Source: Corynebacterium vitaeruminis
GTDB lineage: Bacteria > Actinomycetota > Actinomycetes > Mycobacteriales > Mycobacteriaceae
Assembly (NCBI RefSeq): GCF_001054325.1
Contig: NZ_JVVM01000002.1
Coordinates: 38,630 to 102,629 of the forward strand
Length of the DNA: 64,000 nucleotides
Direction: 5' to 3'
Shown here: positions 29,799 to 39,851 of the stretch, piece by piece
Position numbering within the stretch: position 1 is the stretch's first letter
How the letters are laid out: every line of letters begins with the position of its first letter
Notes under the pieces: generated by a model
The model's database searches: none
Told to the model about the DNA's origin: nothing
Seen by the model: the letters and a program-made list of their open reading frames with translations, nothing else
Program-made: the position numbers and the translations under genes

Positions 29799-30407
29799 GT
29801 GAATAATTCCAAGGTGTATGACCTCACTATTATCGCCGCTTTTGCAGCACTCATCATCGTGCTCGGCGGAATCGCCATTCCCGTTGGGGGACTAGGCGTG
29901 CCAGTCGTTTTACAGAACATGGGCATTGCACTGGCCGGAATGATTCTCGGATTCAAGCGTGGCGGCCTCGCCACTACCCTGTTTCTGGCCGTTGGTCTCG
30001 TGGGCGTCCCGAACATGGCCGGTTGGAAGCCACTCCTGGCCGCACTCCCAGGCCCCACGGTCGGCTACATTTTCGGCTACCTGATTGCCGGTTTCGTCAT
30101 CGGAGCAATTGCCCAGCAAGCACCGAGGGCGAAGGGGCCACGCATCGCCGTCTTCATCGGCGCGGGTCTCGCCGGCGTTGTATTGCAGTACTTCTTCGGC
30201 TCTCTCGGATTGGTCTGGCGCATGGGGCTCGGCTTCACCGACGCGCTAATCACGAACATTCCGTTTATTCCAGGCGATGTCGCCAAGGTTGTCGTAGCCG
30301 CGCTCATCGCTACGGCAGTACTACAAGCTTTCCCAGATTTGCTTCCCGACGCTGCCAACCGCAAGCAGCATCGCCTAGTAACGGAAGCAGCCAACACGGC
30401 TGAGTAA
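29799..30407 (+). CDS. bioY: Biotin transporter substrate-binding subunit BioY
   Basis: The 202-residue protein has six predicted membrane helices and the BioY features GGIAIPVGGLGVPVVLQNMG near residue 25 and FLAVGLVGVPNMAGW near 65. It is the S component of an ECF transporter and binds biotin in the membrane. The start is GTG at 29799. bioM and bioN follow directly, the order known from C. glutamicum, a biotin auxotroph. Confidence 0.95.
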   Translation: MNNSKVYDLTIIAAFAALIIVLGGIAIPVGGLGVPVVLQNMGIALAGMILGFKRGGLATTLFLAVGLVGVPNMAGWKPLLAALPGPTVGYIFGYLIAGFVIGAIAQQAPRAKGPRIAVFIGAGLAGVVLQYFFGSLGLVWRMGLGFTDALITNIPFIPGDVAKVVVAALIATAVLQAFPDLLPDAANRKQHRLVTEAANTAE

Positions 30408-30440
30408 CCGACGCACTCAGAAAGGTCATCGAGTCGCACC

Positions 30441-31142
30441 ATGCCCACCATCACTTTTGACCGCGCGGCCGCGAACTATTCGGGACGTCAAATACTGCAG
30501 CCGACTACGCTGACTCTCACAGAGAAGCGCATTGGAATTATCGGCGAAAACGGCGGTGGTAAGTCTACGCTGGTACGACTGATTAACGGCCTGGGCGCGG
30601 TCACTGGCGGCACGGTCACATACGAAGGCATGAATGTCGCAAAGCAGGCAAAGGAAATCCGCAAGAAGGTCGGTTTCATTTTTTCTGATGCGGATAACCA
30701 AATTGTGATGCCGACAGTCGCAGAAGACATCGCCTTTTCGCTCCGAAAGCGAAAACTGTCCAAAACCCAGCGAAACCAGCTAGTACAGGAAGCTCTCGAA
30801 CACTTCGGCCTCGCAAATCATGCTGACACCTCGCCGCACTTGCTCTCCGGTGGGCAAAAACAACTACTAGCTCTGGTGGCCGTGTTGATTCTCAACCCCA
30901 CGACCATCATTGCCGATGAGCCCACTACGCTTCTTGACCTGCGCAATCGTCTCCACATTCGGAATATTTTCGCCCAGCTTGAGCAGCAAGTCATCGTGGT
31001 AACTCACGATTTGGACTTTATTGTGGACTTCGACCGAGTTATCCGTGTAAGCGCGGGTGAAATTGTCGACGACGGGGAGCCAAAGGAAGTTATTGACCGC
31101 TATATCAGGGATATGACGCGTGCGGAAGAAGGCCGCTTATGA
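30441..31142 (+). CDS. bioM: Biotin ECF transporter ATPase BioM
   Basis: The 233-residue ABC ATPase has Walker A GENGGGKST near residue 35, the signature LSGGQKQ near 136, Walker B TTIIADEPTT near 155 and the switch histidine in VVTHDLDF. It energises biotin uptake together with BioN and BioY. It overlaps bioN by 4 bp, which points to coupled translation. Confidence 0.94.
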   Translation: MPTITFDRAAANYSGRQILQPTTLTLTEKRIGIIGENGGGKSTLVRLINGLGAVTGGTVTYEGMNVAKQAKEIRKKVGFIFSDADNQIVMPTVAEDIAFSLRKRKLSKTQRNQLVQEALEHFGLANHADTSPHLLSGGQKQLLALVAVLILNPTTIIADEPTTLLDLRNRLHIRNIFAQLEQQVIVVTHDLDFIVDFDRVIRVSAGEIVDDGEPKEVIDRYIRDMTRAEEGRL

Positions 31143-31759
31143 TCCATCCGGCCAATGTCCCCCTAGGGCTTTACCTCAACCACAAGTCACCCGTACATAG
31201 GCTACCGACTGCCGCCAAACTCATCAGTGTCATCGCCTTTTTGTTGCTCACCGGCATCCTCGTGGATACCTGGCTGGGCGGGGCAATCGCCCTGGCAATC
31301 GTTACCGTCGCTTACGCAGTTGCCAAAGTGCCACCTACGGTTGCCTTCCGACAGCTCCGTGGAGCTGTCATCATTCTGGCGCTGCTTTCACTTCTACTGT
31401 GGTGGCGCGCCGGAGGGGAGCAGGCGCTGACGACCTTTCTCACGCTTCTCGCAGCAATCGCGGCAGCGATACTGCTAACGTTGACGACCCGAGTCAGCGA
31501 CATCATGGATACTTTGACAACTGCAATGCAGCCGTTGGCCCGCTTCGGTCTACCGGTCGATACCATCGCACTCGCACTATCTCTGACCCTGCGTATGATT
31601 CCGCTTCAGGTCATGGCCGCGTCCGAGGTGCTGGAGGCCCGAAAAGCCCGGGGTGCCACCGGTTCAATCATTGCCTTCGGTGTACCCGTGGTCATCCGGA
31701 CCATCAACCGTTCAAAAGCTATGGGAGATTCATTAATCGCCCGCGGCGAGGGAGAGTAA
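31139..31759 (+). CDS. bioN: Biotin ECF transporter transmembrane subunit BioN (EcfT)
   Basis: The 206-residue protein is an EcfT-type membrane component with about five helices. The coupling helix region contains ASEVLEARKARGA, with the Ala-Arg-Gly motif of EcfT proteins that contacts the ATPase, and a second related motif SLIARGEG at the very end. It is the last gene of bioYMN and ends 5 bp from the convergent pspA stop. Confidence 0.93.
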   Translation: MIHPANVPLGLYLNHKSPVHRLPTAAKLISVIAFLLLTGILVDTWLGGAIALAIVTVAYAVAKVPPTVAFRQLRGAVIILALLSLLLWWRAGGEQALTTFLTLLAAIAAAILLTLTTRVSDIMDTLTTAMQPLARFGLPVDTIALALSLTLRMIPLQVMAASEVLEARKARGATGSIIAFGVPVVIRTINRSKAMGDSLIARGEGE

Positions 31760-31764
31760 CGGAA

Positions 31765-32592
31765 TTAGTTTCCCTCACGCAGCTGGCGCATGCGCTCAGC
31801 AACTGCAGGGTCAACGTTGGAGGCAGAGTTACCCTCAATGGACTTCTGCGCCTCACCGCCAGTGAGCTCGTTGCCGCCGTTCATTTCTGCGCGAATCTGT
31901 TCCAAACGGGAGTGGCCAGCCATCTGCACGCCAGCGGCTTCGACCTCAGCCATACGTCCCTGAACGGAATTCTGGGCCAGCTCAGCCTGCCCAAGAGCGT
32001 TAGCGTAACGACGCTCAATCTTGTCACGGACCTGATCCAGGTTAGGCGTAGAGCCCGAAGAAATCTGATTCATCGACTGCAGAGACTCGGAAACCTTCTC
32101 CTGCATCTTTGCCTGCTCCAGCTGGCTGAGCAGTTTTGCACGCTCCGCAACCTTCTGTTGCAACTGCATGGAGTTACGCTCAACAGCCTTCTTGGCCTGA
32201 GCAGCCTGCTGCAGCGACTGATCGTGCAGAGCCTTCAAATCCTCGACCGACTGCTCGGCAGTAACCAACTGAGCGGCGAAAGCCTCAGCGGCATTCTCGT
32301 ACTCAGTGGCCTTCGCGGTATCCCCTTCAGCACGAGCCTTGTCGGCCAGCTGCAATGCCTGACGGGTATTGCCCTGCAGCTTTTCAATCTCAGCGAGCTG
32401 ACGGTTAAGGCGCATTTCCAGCTGGCGCTGATTACCAATCACCGCCGCTGCCTGCTGCGATAGTTCTTGGTGCTGCCGCTGGGCATCCTCGATGGCCTGC
32501 TGAATCTGAACCTTCGGATCAGCGTTTTCCTCAATCTTGGAATCAAAAGCGGCCATCAAATAATTCCACAGCTTAACAAATGGATTAGCCAT
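31765..32592 (-). CDS. pspA: Phage-shock protein A family protein (PspA/IM30)
   Basis: The 275-residue protein begins [16 protein letters not shown], an amphipathic helix of the PspA type, and continues as a long coiled coil rich in Gln and Ala. It matches the actinobacterial 35-kDa antigen branch (Rv2744c). PspA scaffolds form on damaged inner membrane. In M. tuberculosis the neighbouring ClgR activates pspA, and here clgR lies directly upstream on the same strand. Confidence 0.93.
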   Translation of the reverse strand: MANPFVKLWNYLMAAFDSKIEENADPKVQIQQAIEDAQRQHQELSQQAAAVIGNQRQLEMRLNRQLAEIEKLQGNTRQALQLADKARAEGDTAKATEYENAAEAFAAQLVTAEQSVEDLKALHDQSLQQAAQAKKAVERNSMQLQQKVAERAKLLSQLEQAKMQEKVSESLQSMNQISSGSTPNLDQVRDKIERRYANALGQAELAQNSVQGRMAEVEAAGVQMAGHSRLEQIRAEMNGGNELTGGEAQKSIEGNSASNVDPAVAERMRQLREGN

Positions 32593-32733
32593 AGCGTTCC
32601 ATACACCTTTCTAAATGCAACTACCTCAACGCAGGTCTGTGCTTATCGCGCACCCAATCTTAACTAAAGCGGAGCTTCTTCGGGCGCTAAGTGTCGGGGT
32701 AACGAAAACAAATTCCGCCGACCCAACCTAGTT

Positions 32734-33168
32734 TTACATCGCTGCCAATTCGGGGCTCGCCGAGTGCAGAGCCATCGCGGTTGCAGCTTCCATCATCAAA
32801 TCCGACACTGTCACCCCGAGCGCCGAGCAAACCGATGCCAGTAGCTCGGAAGAAACCTCTTTCCGGCCGCGCTCAAGTTCAGACAGGTATCCAGGGCTAA
32901 TAGCCGCATTTTCAGAAAGCTCACGCAGAGTCTGCCCACTGCGCGAGCGGATATCACGCAGCGTCTCCCCCAGCGCCTCTCGCAGCAGTGGCTCGCGGGA
33001 TTCCTCCCGTTCCGCCAAATCCTGTGCCGTTAACTTTGCAACTGATCCCGGCTGCTCCGCTACGGCCACCCGCGCGGACTGCGCCGTGGCATCCATAGAA
33101 GCCTCCAAAGCAGCAGCGCTATCTACCTCTGGGTAGTGAATGGTCATAAGTGCAGTATTGTTGGTCAT
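32734..33168 (-). CDS. clgR: Cro/C1-type regulator ClgR with N-terminal extension
   Basis: From the ATG at 33168 (AGAAAG upstream) the protein has 144 residues. A helix-turn-helix of the XRE type covers about residues 63-125 (TLRELSENAAISPGYLSELERGRKEVSSELL), very close to ClgR, which activates Clp protease genes and, in mycobacteria, pspA. The first 60 residues are an extra segment not found in the C. glutamicum protein as I recall it. It sits between pncC and pspA, as in M. tuberculosis. ClgR is itself a Clp substrate in relatives; the C-terminus here ends SPELAAM. Confidence 0.85.
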   Translation of the reverse strand: MTNNTALMTIHYPEVDSAAALEASMDATAQSARVAVAEQPGSVAKLTAQDLAEREESREPLLREALGETLRDIRSRSGQTLRELSENAAISPGYLSELERGRKEVSSELLASVCSALGVTVSDLMMEAATAMALHSASPELAAM

Positions 33169-33220
33169 CACTTTCTCTAACGTCTTAGAGGGCCGACCTG
33201 TTCCCAATTTTCAAAGAATT

Positions 33221-33763
33221 CTACTCAGCGCCGAGATTTTTCATCAACAATTCTAACGCCAAGGCCACTGCTTGACGACGAATCTCCGCACGCGAACCAT
33301 CTTTATTCACCGGCAACCTTACCGCGGTTACCCCGTCCAGGTACGAAGCTCCCGGCGGTTTCAGGCCACACCAGACTTCACCTACAGGGTGCCCATCCTG
33401 CATGGTTGGACCGGCAACACCAGTTAGCGAAATCCCCCAATCTGCCATTGTCTTATTCGCCACTCCAAGTGCCATATACCGAGCCGTCAATTCGGACACT
33501 GGGCCATATGTGGCCAAAACATCCTTCGGTACGTCGGCAAGCAGCGCCTTCGTGTCAGTGGCGTAAGTGACCACACCGCCCCGTAGAACTGCAGAGGCTC
33601 CCGGTACGGAGGCGACAGTGGCGCAGAGAAGACCTGCGGTGAGTGATTCGGCAGCGGCGAAAGTCTCGCCACGAGCCGTGAGCATTTGCACGAGCTTGCG
33701 CGAAACGCTATCGACGCCGTCTGCGCTGCCGTCGCCTTGGGCGAGGTATCTGACTGTACTCAC
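33221..33763 (-). CDS. pncC: Nicotinamide-nucleotide amidase (CinA C-terminal family)
   Basis: From GTG 33763, preceded by GGAGG at 8 bases, the protein has 180 residues. It is a single CinA-C domain with TFAAAESLTAGLL near residue 34, where the serine is catalytic, VVTYATDTKALL near 63 and GVAGPTMQDGHPVGEVW near 112. It deamidates nicotinamide mononucleotide in NAD salvage. It lies between pgsA and clgR; the gap to pgsA is about 24 bp, so they are likely co-transcribed. Confidence 0.92.
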   Translation of the reverse strand: MSTVRYLAQGDGSADGVDSVSRKLVQMLTARGETFAAAESLTAGLLCATVASVPGASAVLRGGVVTYATDTKALLADVPKDVLATYGPVSELTARYMALGVANKTMADWGISLTGVAGPTMQDGHPVGEVWCGLKPPGASYLDGVTAVRLPVNKDGSRAEIRRQAVALALELLMKNLGAE

Positions 33764-33787
33764 AGCTTTAACCTCCACTTAGTTCCG

Positions 33788-34354
33788 CTATTCGGCCTTT
33801 TTCGCATCCACAATGTACTGGATGCCGGTACCGACGGTAACGACAATCGCGGCAATCATCACAATCCAAGACGGCCAGAACAGCCAGTCCACGGGCATGA
33901 GGAAGAGTCCCACTGCTACAGACTGCAGCACCGTCTTAATCTTGCCGCCGCGAGAAGCGGGCACAACACGCCCCTGGCGCAGTGCGAACATACGCCAGAT
34001 GGTGATGCCTCCTTCGCGAATCACGATGATGACAGTCACCCACCACGGCAGAATGTCGATGATGTTCATACCAACCAGCGCAGCCAGCATCAGAGCCTTA
34101 TCGGCAATCGGATCGGCAATCTTGCCAAAGTCGGTAATGAGATTGCGGCTGCGTGCCAGGTGCCCGTCCAGCTTGTCGGTCGCCATCAGAAGTGCGAAAA
34201 CGACAAATGACCACCAGCGCCAATTGGTGGAATCGCCGCCTTCCTGAAGAAGTACCCACAGAAACACCGGCACTCCGAGGATGCGAAGCACCGTCAAAAA
34301 ATTTGGCAAGTTCCAGTTGGAAACACGGCTTGTATCAGCACTTGGAGCAGTCAC
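33788..34354 (-). CDS. pgsA: CDP-alcohol phosphatidyltransferase, PgsA type
   Basis: The 188-residue membrane protein has the CDP-alcohol phosphotransferase motif D-G-x2-A-R-x8-G-x3-D-x3-D (DGHLARS, then DFGKIADPIADK) near residues 70-95 and four to six hydrophobic segments. Closest is glycerol-phosphate phosphatidyltransferase, making phosphatidylglycerol phosphate. Related CDP-alcohol enzymes cannot be fully excluded. The start is GTG with AAGG upstream. It opens the pgsA-pncC-clgR-pspA block. Confidence 0.9.
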   Translation of the reverse strand: MTAPSADTSRVSNWNLPNFLTVLRILGVPVFLWVLLQEGGDSTNWRWWSFVVFALLMATDKLDGHLARSRNLITDFGKIADPIADKALMLAALVGMNIIDILPWWVTVIIVIREGGITIWRMFALRQGRVVPASRGGKIKTVLQSVAVGLFLMPVDWLFWPSWIVMIAAIVVTVGTGIQYIVDAKKAE

Positions 34355-34385
34355 AGTTGTTACCTTATCTCACAGTCGTGTTCGG

Positions 34386-35510
34386 CTAATGCCCAGGTTC
34401 GTTCTTACCAGCCTGCGAATCGGTGGTTTCGTTTCCAGCCGACGCAGATCCTGCGCCGGCCGAGGTCGGGGAAGCGTGAGAGCCGTGGTTTCCATGCTCG
34501 TCGTGGTGAAGACGCGGCAGGGCAATTGCACCCATGTTTTCATCGCGCTTGATCTTGAGCCAAGAGGCCAGGACCGTAACCACCAAAACGATGACGATAA
34601 TTGCCAGCGATACCCAGGTAGAGACTTCAGGCACCGCCACGTTTTCACCGCCGTTAATAAACGGCAGGTTGTTTTCGTGCAGCGCATGCAGCAGCAGCTT
34701 CACACCGATGAAAGCCAGAATAATACCCAGGCCATAAGCCAGGTACACGAGTCGATCCAGTAGACCGTCGAGCAGGAAGTACATCTGACGCAATCCCATG
34801 AGAGCCAGGGCGTTTGCGGTAAAGACGATATAGGCCTCATCCGTCAGACCGTAGATAGCTGGGATGGAGTCGAACGCGAACATCACGTCGATAAAACCGA
34901 TGGACACCAGCGCAATAGCAAGCGGCGTCAAGTAACGCTTGCCGTTCTCCTTAACAGTCAGCTTGTCCTCGTTGTAATGATCCGAAATCGGGACGACGCG
35001 ACGCAGCCATTGAATCAGTTTCATATCCGACGGATCGGGTTCCGGCTTATCGACGGCTTCGTCGTACACCGTCTTGATAGCCGTGTAAATCAGGAAGATT
35101 GCAAACAGATAGAAAACGTCCGACCACTTGGCAATAACTGCGGCACCAGCCCAAATGAACAGGCCACGGAATACCAGCGCCATTGCAATACCGAACAGCA
35201 ATACCTTCTGCTGGTACTGTCGCGGAATCTTAAAAGCGCCGATGATGAGCGCAAAGACAAACAGGTTGTCCACACTGAGTGCCTTTTCGGTGATATAGCC
35301 CGAAAGGAACTCGATGCCACGATGGTGGTCCCATAGCAACCAGACCATGCCACCGAAAATGAATGCCAGGACAACGTAGAAGGCAGTCCAGATACCGGCT
35401 TCCTTCATAGTTGGGTTATGCGGCGTGCGAACGTGTGCATAGAAGTCAAAGGCGATAAAACCCATGACGACCACAATGGTGATAATCCATACCAATGCGG
35501 ACACATGCAT
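34386..35510 (-). CDS. TerC-family integral membrane protein (probable Mn exporter)
   Basis: From the ATG at 35510 the protein has 374 residues. It has about seven membrane helices with the TerC landmarks EKALSVDNLFVFALI near residue 79 and DVMFAFDSIPAI near 200, whose acidic residues are proposed metal ligands. The C-terminal 45 residues are hydrophilic, with several histidines (HHDEHGNHGSH). TerC-family members such as Alx and YkoY export manganese. Here a yybP-ykoY manganese riboswitch precedes the gene, which supports that role over tellurite resistance. GGAGG at 9 bases before the ATG lies inside the switch hairpin. Confidence 0.9.
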   Translation of the reverse strand: MHVSALVWIITIVVVMGFIAFDFYAHVRTPHNPTMKEAGIWTAFYVVLAFIFGGMVWLLWDHHRGIEFLSGYITEKALSVDNLFVFALIIGAFKIPRQYQQKVLLFGIAMALVFRGLFIWAGAAVIAKWSDVFYLFAIFLIYTAIKTVYDEAVDKPEPDPSDMKLIQWLRRVVPISDHYNEDKLTVKENGKRYLTPLAIALVSIGFIDVMFAFDSIPAIYGLTDEAYIVFTANALALMGLRQMYFLLDGLLDRLVYLAYGLGIILAFIGVKLLLHALHENNLPFINGGENVAVPEVSTWVSLAIIVIVLVVTVLASWLKIKRDENMGAIALPRLHHDEHGNHGSHASPTSAGAGSASAGNETTDSQAGKNEPGH

Positions 35511-35517
35511 AGTAAAA

Positions 35518-35691
35518 GACCTCCGGTCGTGCGAACATAAACCGGAGGTCTCTCCTGCCCCTGCCATAGTGGCAGAAGTGACGGCACCGGAACTGGTAGG
35601 GCACGAAGCGCATTCGTGTCTCCAGTCCGTGCTGACGATAACCGTCACGGATTAGCGGAAAAATCCACTTTAACCGGGGATACTCCCCTCC
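35518..35691 (-). ncRNA. yybP-ykoY manganese riboswitch upstream of terC gene
   Basis: On the minus strand three conserved yybP-ykoY pieces appear in order: GGGGAGTA (35688-35681), ATCGTCAGCAC (35639-35629) and GAGAGACCTCC (35554-35544). The 5' GGAGG (35691-35687) can pair with the CCTCC (35548-35544) to close the aptamer. The same CCTCC lies in GACCTCCGGT (35550-35541), which is perfectly complementary to ACCGGAGGTC (35527-35518) holding the Shine-Dalgarno GGAGG. The two pairings exclude each other, so Mn(II) binding should free the ribosome site: a translational ON switch. Confidence 0.87.
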
Positions 35692-35742
35692 ACGTATGCC
35701 GACTATACACGTCAATGAAAAACGACGGTGAGCCGAGGCGGT

Positions 35743-38700
35743 CTACGCCATGGACTGATTCGGACTAGCGTCGACCACGTTTACTTCTTCCTTCGGAGCA
35801 TCCTCTGGATTTGCGCCCTTAATCATCCACTGAATGGTTTCGAGTTCCTCCGGTTTGACCAGCACCTCACGGGCCTTAGATCCCTCCGACGGCCCAACCA
35901 CACCGCGAGTTTCCATCAGGTCCATCAGTCGACCAGCCTTAGCAAAACCGACTCGCATCTTTCGCTGCAACATCGAGGTCGAACCGTGCTGTGCGGTGAC
36001 CACCAGCTCGACTGCCTGGAGCAGGTCTTCCAGGTCATCACCGATATCGGGATCAATGTTGCGCTCGGCCTCGGCGTTCTTATCCTCGGTGACGCCCTCG
36101 GTGTAATCCGGTTCGGCCTGCGCCTTAGCGGCATCAACGACTGCCTGGATCTCTTCGTCGGTAACGAAAGCACCCTGAATACGTCGCGGCTTGCCTGCGC
36201 CCTGTGGGATGAACAGACCATCACCCATACCAATCAGCTTTTCCGCACCACCCTGGTCCAGGATGACACGGGAGTCAGTGAGCGACGAGGTAGCGAACGC
36301 CAATCGCGACGGCACGTTGGTCTTAATTAGGCCAGTGACCACGTCCACCGAGGGACGCTGCGTTGCCAGGACCAAGTGGATGCCGGCTGCACGCGCCTTC
36401 TGGGTAATACGAACAATCGCATCTTCGATATCGCGAGGTGCGGTCATCATCAGGTCTGCCAACTCGTCAACGACACAGACAATGTACGGATATGGACGGT
36501 ACTCGCGTTCCGAGCCGAGTGGCGTCGTAATCTCGCCGGACTTGACCTTGCGGTTGAAGTCCTTGATGTGACGAACGCGCGCAGCCTTCATGTCCATGTA
36601 GCGCTGTTCCATCTCTTCGACCAACCACTGCAGGGCAGCCGCGGCCTTCTTCGGCTGAGTGATGATTGGCGTAATCAGATGCGGAATCCCCTCATACGGA
36701 GTCAGCTCTACCATCTTGGGGTCCACCAGAATCAGGCGAACTTCCTCCGGTGTCGCACGGGTAAGCAGCGACACCAACATCGAGTTTACGAACGCAGACT
36801 TACCCGAACCGGTCGAACCGGCAACGAGTAGGTGCGGCATCTTCTGGATGGAATGCGAGATGAACTCGCCCTCAATATCCTTACCGAGACCAATCAGCAT
36901 CGGGTCATCGTTCGCAACAGTCTTCGGCGCATTGAGGACGTCGGCAAGCCGAACCATCTCACGGTCATTGTTCGGTACCTCGATACCAACGGCGGACTTA
37001 CCTGGAATCGGGGTCAGCAGACGGACGTTGTCGGTCGCTACCGCGTAGGCAATGTTGGACTGCAGGTTCGTAATCTTCGAAACTTTCACGCCCGGGCCAA
37101 GCTCGACCTCGTAACGAGTCACGGTCGGACCACGCGAGAAACCGGTCACCGCTGCATCGACCTTGAACTCTGCGAATACATCAGTAATCGCTTCAATCAT
37201 GCGGTCGTTCGTTGCCGTGCGAGTCTTCGGACGCTCACCCGGAATCAACAACTTGGTCGACGGCAGGTGGTACTCCGACTCCGGTGTGCGTGCCGACGAG
37301 CCGGAAGAACTCTCGGTGTCCTTTTCCAATTCGGACTTCGGAGTCGTGGCCGGAATCTTGGAGGCATCGATGCCGGAGCGAGCGGCAATGGCATCCATAG
37401 TACGTCGGGTAGTCTCAGAGACCGCATCCCGCGAATCGTCGGCAGAAGGCTCAGTCTGTGGGGCACTCGCCTGCTCTATGCTCTCAGGCTGAACAGCGGG
37501 CTGTTTGAAAGTTCGAGACTCAGAACCACGATTGCGTTCGCTGGAACTAGCTGCCGCGGCTTCCTGAGTCGGATACTCAGAGTACTCGTCGTACTCATCC
37601 TCGGCAGCGTGGTAGCGCGAGCCCCCGACAGCCGGAATAGTCGATTCCGTCTCGGCGGTATCCCGATGCACGGCATCCGACTGAGTTTCCTCCACGTACT
37701 CGGCTGCCGGAAACTCCGGCTCTGGTGCGGAAGCTCGATTGGAGTGCTGTGCTCCGTTACGGACATCGAACACCGTGGTCTTTGCCGAATCGTAGTCGAC
37801 GTCCTCCACCTGACGGGAAGTTCCCGGGGCCTGTCGAGTCCTCCGTGGCCCTTCGTCCAAAAGATCGTAGAGGTTGCCGTCAGCATCCGAATCATCGTAA
37901 GGCGCCGGTTCGGACACTGCGCTTCGACTTTCCGAACCACGGCGGGGTACACGGTAAGCCGAGCGACCAGTCGTACGCGCCGCAGAACGACGCGAGTGCC
38001 TACTGCGGCTTGGGCGGCGCTCGATTAACTGAGTCGGCTGATCAAAATCCTCGTCGGCATAGTCGGTATCCGAATCCCAGTTCGCACGACGCTCCAGCAT
38101 GTCATCGACATTGCCGTAAGGATCATCCGATTCCAGCTCATCGTCGGCACTCCGCGAAGACCATTCGGAGAAGTTGAGGTACTCCTTGCTGGCGTCGATG
38201 AGCTGGCGCACCGTTGCGCCAGAGAACACCAGTGCTCCGTAGAACACAATGCCCAGCAACAGAATCACGGCGACCCATGAGGTAAATCCAGCGGCTAGCG
38301 GAGAACCGATATACCCACCGATTGCGCCACCAGCAGCCCGCCGCCCCTGCCAATCTGCTGGCCTCCCTGAGCCAATATGCACAATTGCAAGTAGCCCCAC
38401 CACAATCAGCGAAGCACCGGTGACGGTAGGCGTCAGACGCTCACGGCGCGGCGTAGCATCCAGCATCATCAATACGGAAATAACACCGAGTAGCACCGGA
38501 AGCACAAAAGCACCGATACCAATTAGCGTGCGAACTGCCGTTTCAATGAACTCCCCTACTGGCCCCGCGAGGTGAAACCACGTTGAGCCAGCGAGCACAA
38601 TCGCCAATGCCAGCACGAGCAACGCCAGGCCGTCCTTCGAGCCCGGTTCGTCGGCCTCATCAATCTCGGCGTCGAGCTCGTCTACTGGTGTCGAAGCCGG

Positions 38701-39039
38701 TGTCGGCGGTTCAATTACATCGTCATAGCCGCTCGCAGCCTTACGACGCTTCCTGCGGGGCTTCGTCGAAAAATCGGCGTCACTTTCGCGCCGCGACATA
38801 TTCTCCTCTTCATCTCGCTTATTTTTGCGACCGCCTACCCGACGGGCAAGACCGGCCACGCCGCGGGCAGTTTCCGACCAGGCACTAGCCAAGCTGTTGC
38901 CCACGAACGACATAGCACTAGGAGTGCGCTCAAATTCCTCCGTGGCATTGTGCACGGGGTATCGACGCGTGACATCTGTCTCCGCAGAGCGGGACGATGC
39001 ACGACGATTGTCGGTTCTGGTTCGGCTGGTCGCAGACAT
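35743..39039 (-). CDS. ftsK: DNA translocase FtsK
   Basis: From the ATG at 39039 the protein has 1098 residues. Residues 1-135 are polar; about four membrane helices lie at 136-280; a long acidic/Ser-rich linker runs to about 590. The motor domain has Walker [12 protein letters not shown] near 735 and Walker [16 protein letters not shown] near 830. The C-terminal gamma domain ([21 protein letters not shown]) binds KOPS sites. It moves the chromosome termini through the septum and activates XerCD. An upstream TTG at 39045 adds only two residues. It has its own place before the riboswitch-controlled terC gene. Confidence 0.96.
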   Translation of the reverse strand: MSATSRTRTDNRRASSRSAETDVTRRYPVHNATEEFERTPSAMSFVGNSLASAWSETARGVAGLARRVGGRKNKRDEEENMSRRESDADFSTKPRRKRRKAASGYDDVIEPPTPASTPVDELDAEIDEADEPGSKDGLALLVLALAIVLAGSTWFHLAGPVGEFIETAVRTLIGIGAFVLPVLLGVISVLMMLDATPRRERLTPTVTGASLIVVGLLAIVHIGSGRPADWQGRRAAGGAIGGYIGSPLAAGFTSWVAVILLLGIVFYGALVFSGATVRQLIDASKEYLNFSEWSSRSADDELESDDPYGNVDDMLERRANWDSDTDYADEDFDQPTQLIERRPSRSRHSRRSAARTTGRSAYRVPRRGSESRSAVSEPAPYDDSDADGNLYDLLDEGPRRTRQAPGTSRQVEDVDYDSAKTTVFDVRNGAQHSNRASAPEPEFPAAEYVEETQSDAVHRDTAETESTIPAVGGSRYHAAEDEYDEYSEYPTQEAAAASSSERNRGSESRTFKQPAVQPESIEQASAPQTEPSADDSRDAVSETTRRTMDAIAARSGIDASKIPATTPKSELEKDTESSSGSSARTPESEYHLPSTKLLIPGERPKTRTATNDRMIEAITDVFAEFKVDAAVTGFSRGPTVTRYEVELGPGVKVSKITNLQSNIAYAVATDNVRLLTPIPGKSAVGIEVPNNDREMVRLADVLNAPKTVANDDPMLIGLGKDIEGEFISHSIQKMPHLLVAGSTGSGKSAFVNSMLVSLLTRATPEEVRLILVDPKMVELTPYEGIPHLITPIITQPKKAAAALQWLVEEMEQRYMDMKAARVRHIKDFNRKVKSGEITTPLGSEREYRPYPYIVCVVDELADLMMTAPRDIEDAIVRITQKARAAGIHLVLATQRPSVDVVTGLIKTNVPSRLAFATSSLTDSRVILDQGGAEKLIGMGDGLFIPQGAGKPRRIQGAFVTDEEIQAVVDAAKAQAEPDYTEGVTEDKNAEAERNIDPDIGDDLEDLLQAVELVVTAQHGSTSMLQRKMRVGFAKAGRLMDLMETRGVVGPSEGSKAREVLVKPEELETIQWMIKGANPEDAPKEEVNVVDASPNQSMA

Positions 39040-39144
39040 GACCAATACCTTACAGCTAATACCGGATCGTTTTCACATTAGTCACACGCGTGTCATTGTT
39101 TAACAGCGAGGTCGAAGGGTCTACCCGGATTCGTCAGCGTCGCC

Positions 39145-39762
39145 TTAGATGCTGTTGCGCTTGATGCCCGATTCGTCGCCATCGATGGTGACGCGTACCT
39201 CATCACGGCCATAGAGCCACAGCACAAGCTCGCCGACGCTTCCACGCACAGTCACAACCGGGGCCCCCTTAGCGCTGTTATCAATTGGGGTCACCGCAAC
39301 TCCGTCGTCACGCATTAGTACCACCGTCGATGTCGAACCGCGCAACATCATACGACCGGCAGTAGTGACGAGACGCCATAGGTCCGAATTCCCAGAAGGC
39401 GGTAGCTGACGAACGGTCCAACCTTCCTGTGCACGACGAACGTCCTCATGGTGGACGAAGTTCTCCGCAGCATTAACGTAGCGGTCCGCCCAATTCATTG
39501 GGTTCCACTTCGGAGCACCACTACCCCACTTCCCCACTACTTCTACGTAGGGCATTCGATTGACCTCGTCAGTCACGTCATCGAGACGATTCGACAGCGC
39601 TTTGACAAACATTCCGCCAGCGGCATCCAGACGGTTTTCACGAATGTAAAGATGGTTAGCAAGATCCCGGGTTGTCCATCCCTCGCACAACGTCGGTGCG
39701 TCCGGGCCGACGCTGAGCAATAGATTGGCTAGGTCTTCACGTTCCCGTTCAGCAAAAGTCAT
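39145..39762 (-). CDS. TIGR03085-family DinB-like protein
   Basis: The 205-residue protein matches the TIGR03085 family of the maleylpyruvate isomerase/DinB-like superfamily: FAEREREDLANLLLSVGPDAPTLCEGW at the start, DLANHLYIRENRLDAAGG and ENFVHHEDVRRAQEGW near residue 98. Histidines H37 and H103/H104 are likely metal ligands. Members may be thiol-dependent metalloenzymes, perhaps mycothiol-linked, but the substrate is unknown. It lies alone between rnj and ftsK with a terminator in front. Confidence 0.85.
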   Translation of the reverse strand: MTFAEREREDLANLLLSVGPDAPTLCEGWTTRDLANHLYIRENRLDAAGGMFVKALSNRLDDVTDEVNRMPYVEVVGKWGSGAPKWNPMNWADRYVNAAENFVHHEDVRRAQEGWTVRQLPPSGNSDLWRLVTTAGRMMLRGSTSTVVLMRDDGVAVTPIDNSAKGAPVVTVRGSVGELVLWLYGRDEVRVTIDGDESGIKRNSI

Positions 39763-39790
39763 GGCTCCAGCCTAGACCAGGAACAAACAA

Positions 39791-39824
39791 GCCCGCATCC
39801 ACACGGTTTTACGTGGATGCGGGC
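39791..39824 (-). terminator. Intrinsic terminator after rnj
   Basis: GCCCGCATCCAC at 39791-39802 pairs perfectly with GTGGATGCGGGC at 39813-39824 around a 10-base loop. On the minus strand it is followed by TTGTTTGTT, so it ends the dapA-rnj transcript. Confidence 0.9.
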
Positions 39825-39851
39825 TCTTACGCTAAAAGACAATCTAGAAGC

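Noticed and set aside
29684..30058. Upstream extension of the DUF3046 frame
   Set aside because: It would overlap the bioY coding region on the other strand; the family start is at 29683.
35446..35715. 89-codon minus-strand frame upstream of the terC gene
   Set aside because: It lies over the manganese riboswitch; conserved RNA motifs explain the sequence better.
36832..38028. 398-codon plus-strand frame opposite ftsK
   Set aside because: Arg/Leu-rich mirror of the FtsK linker and motor coding sequence, without family features.
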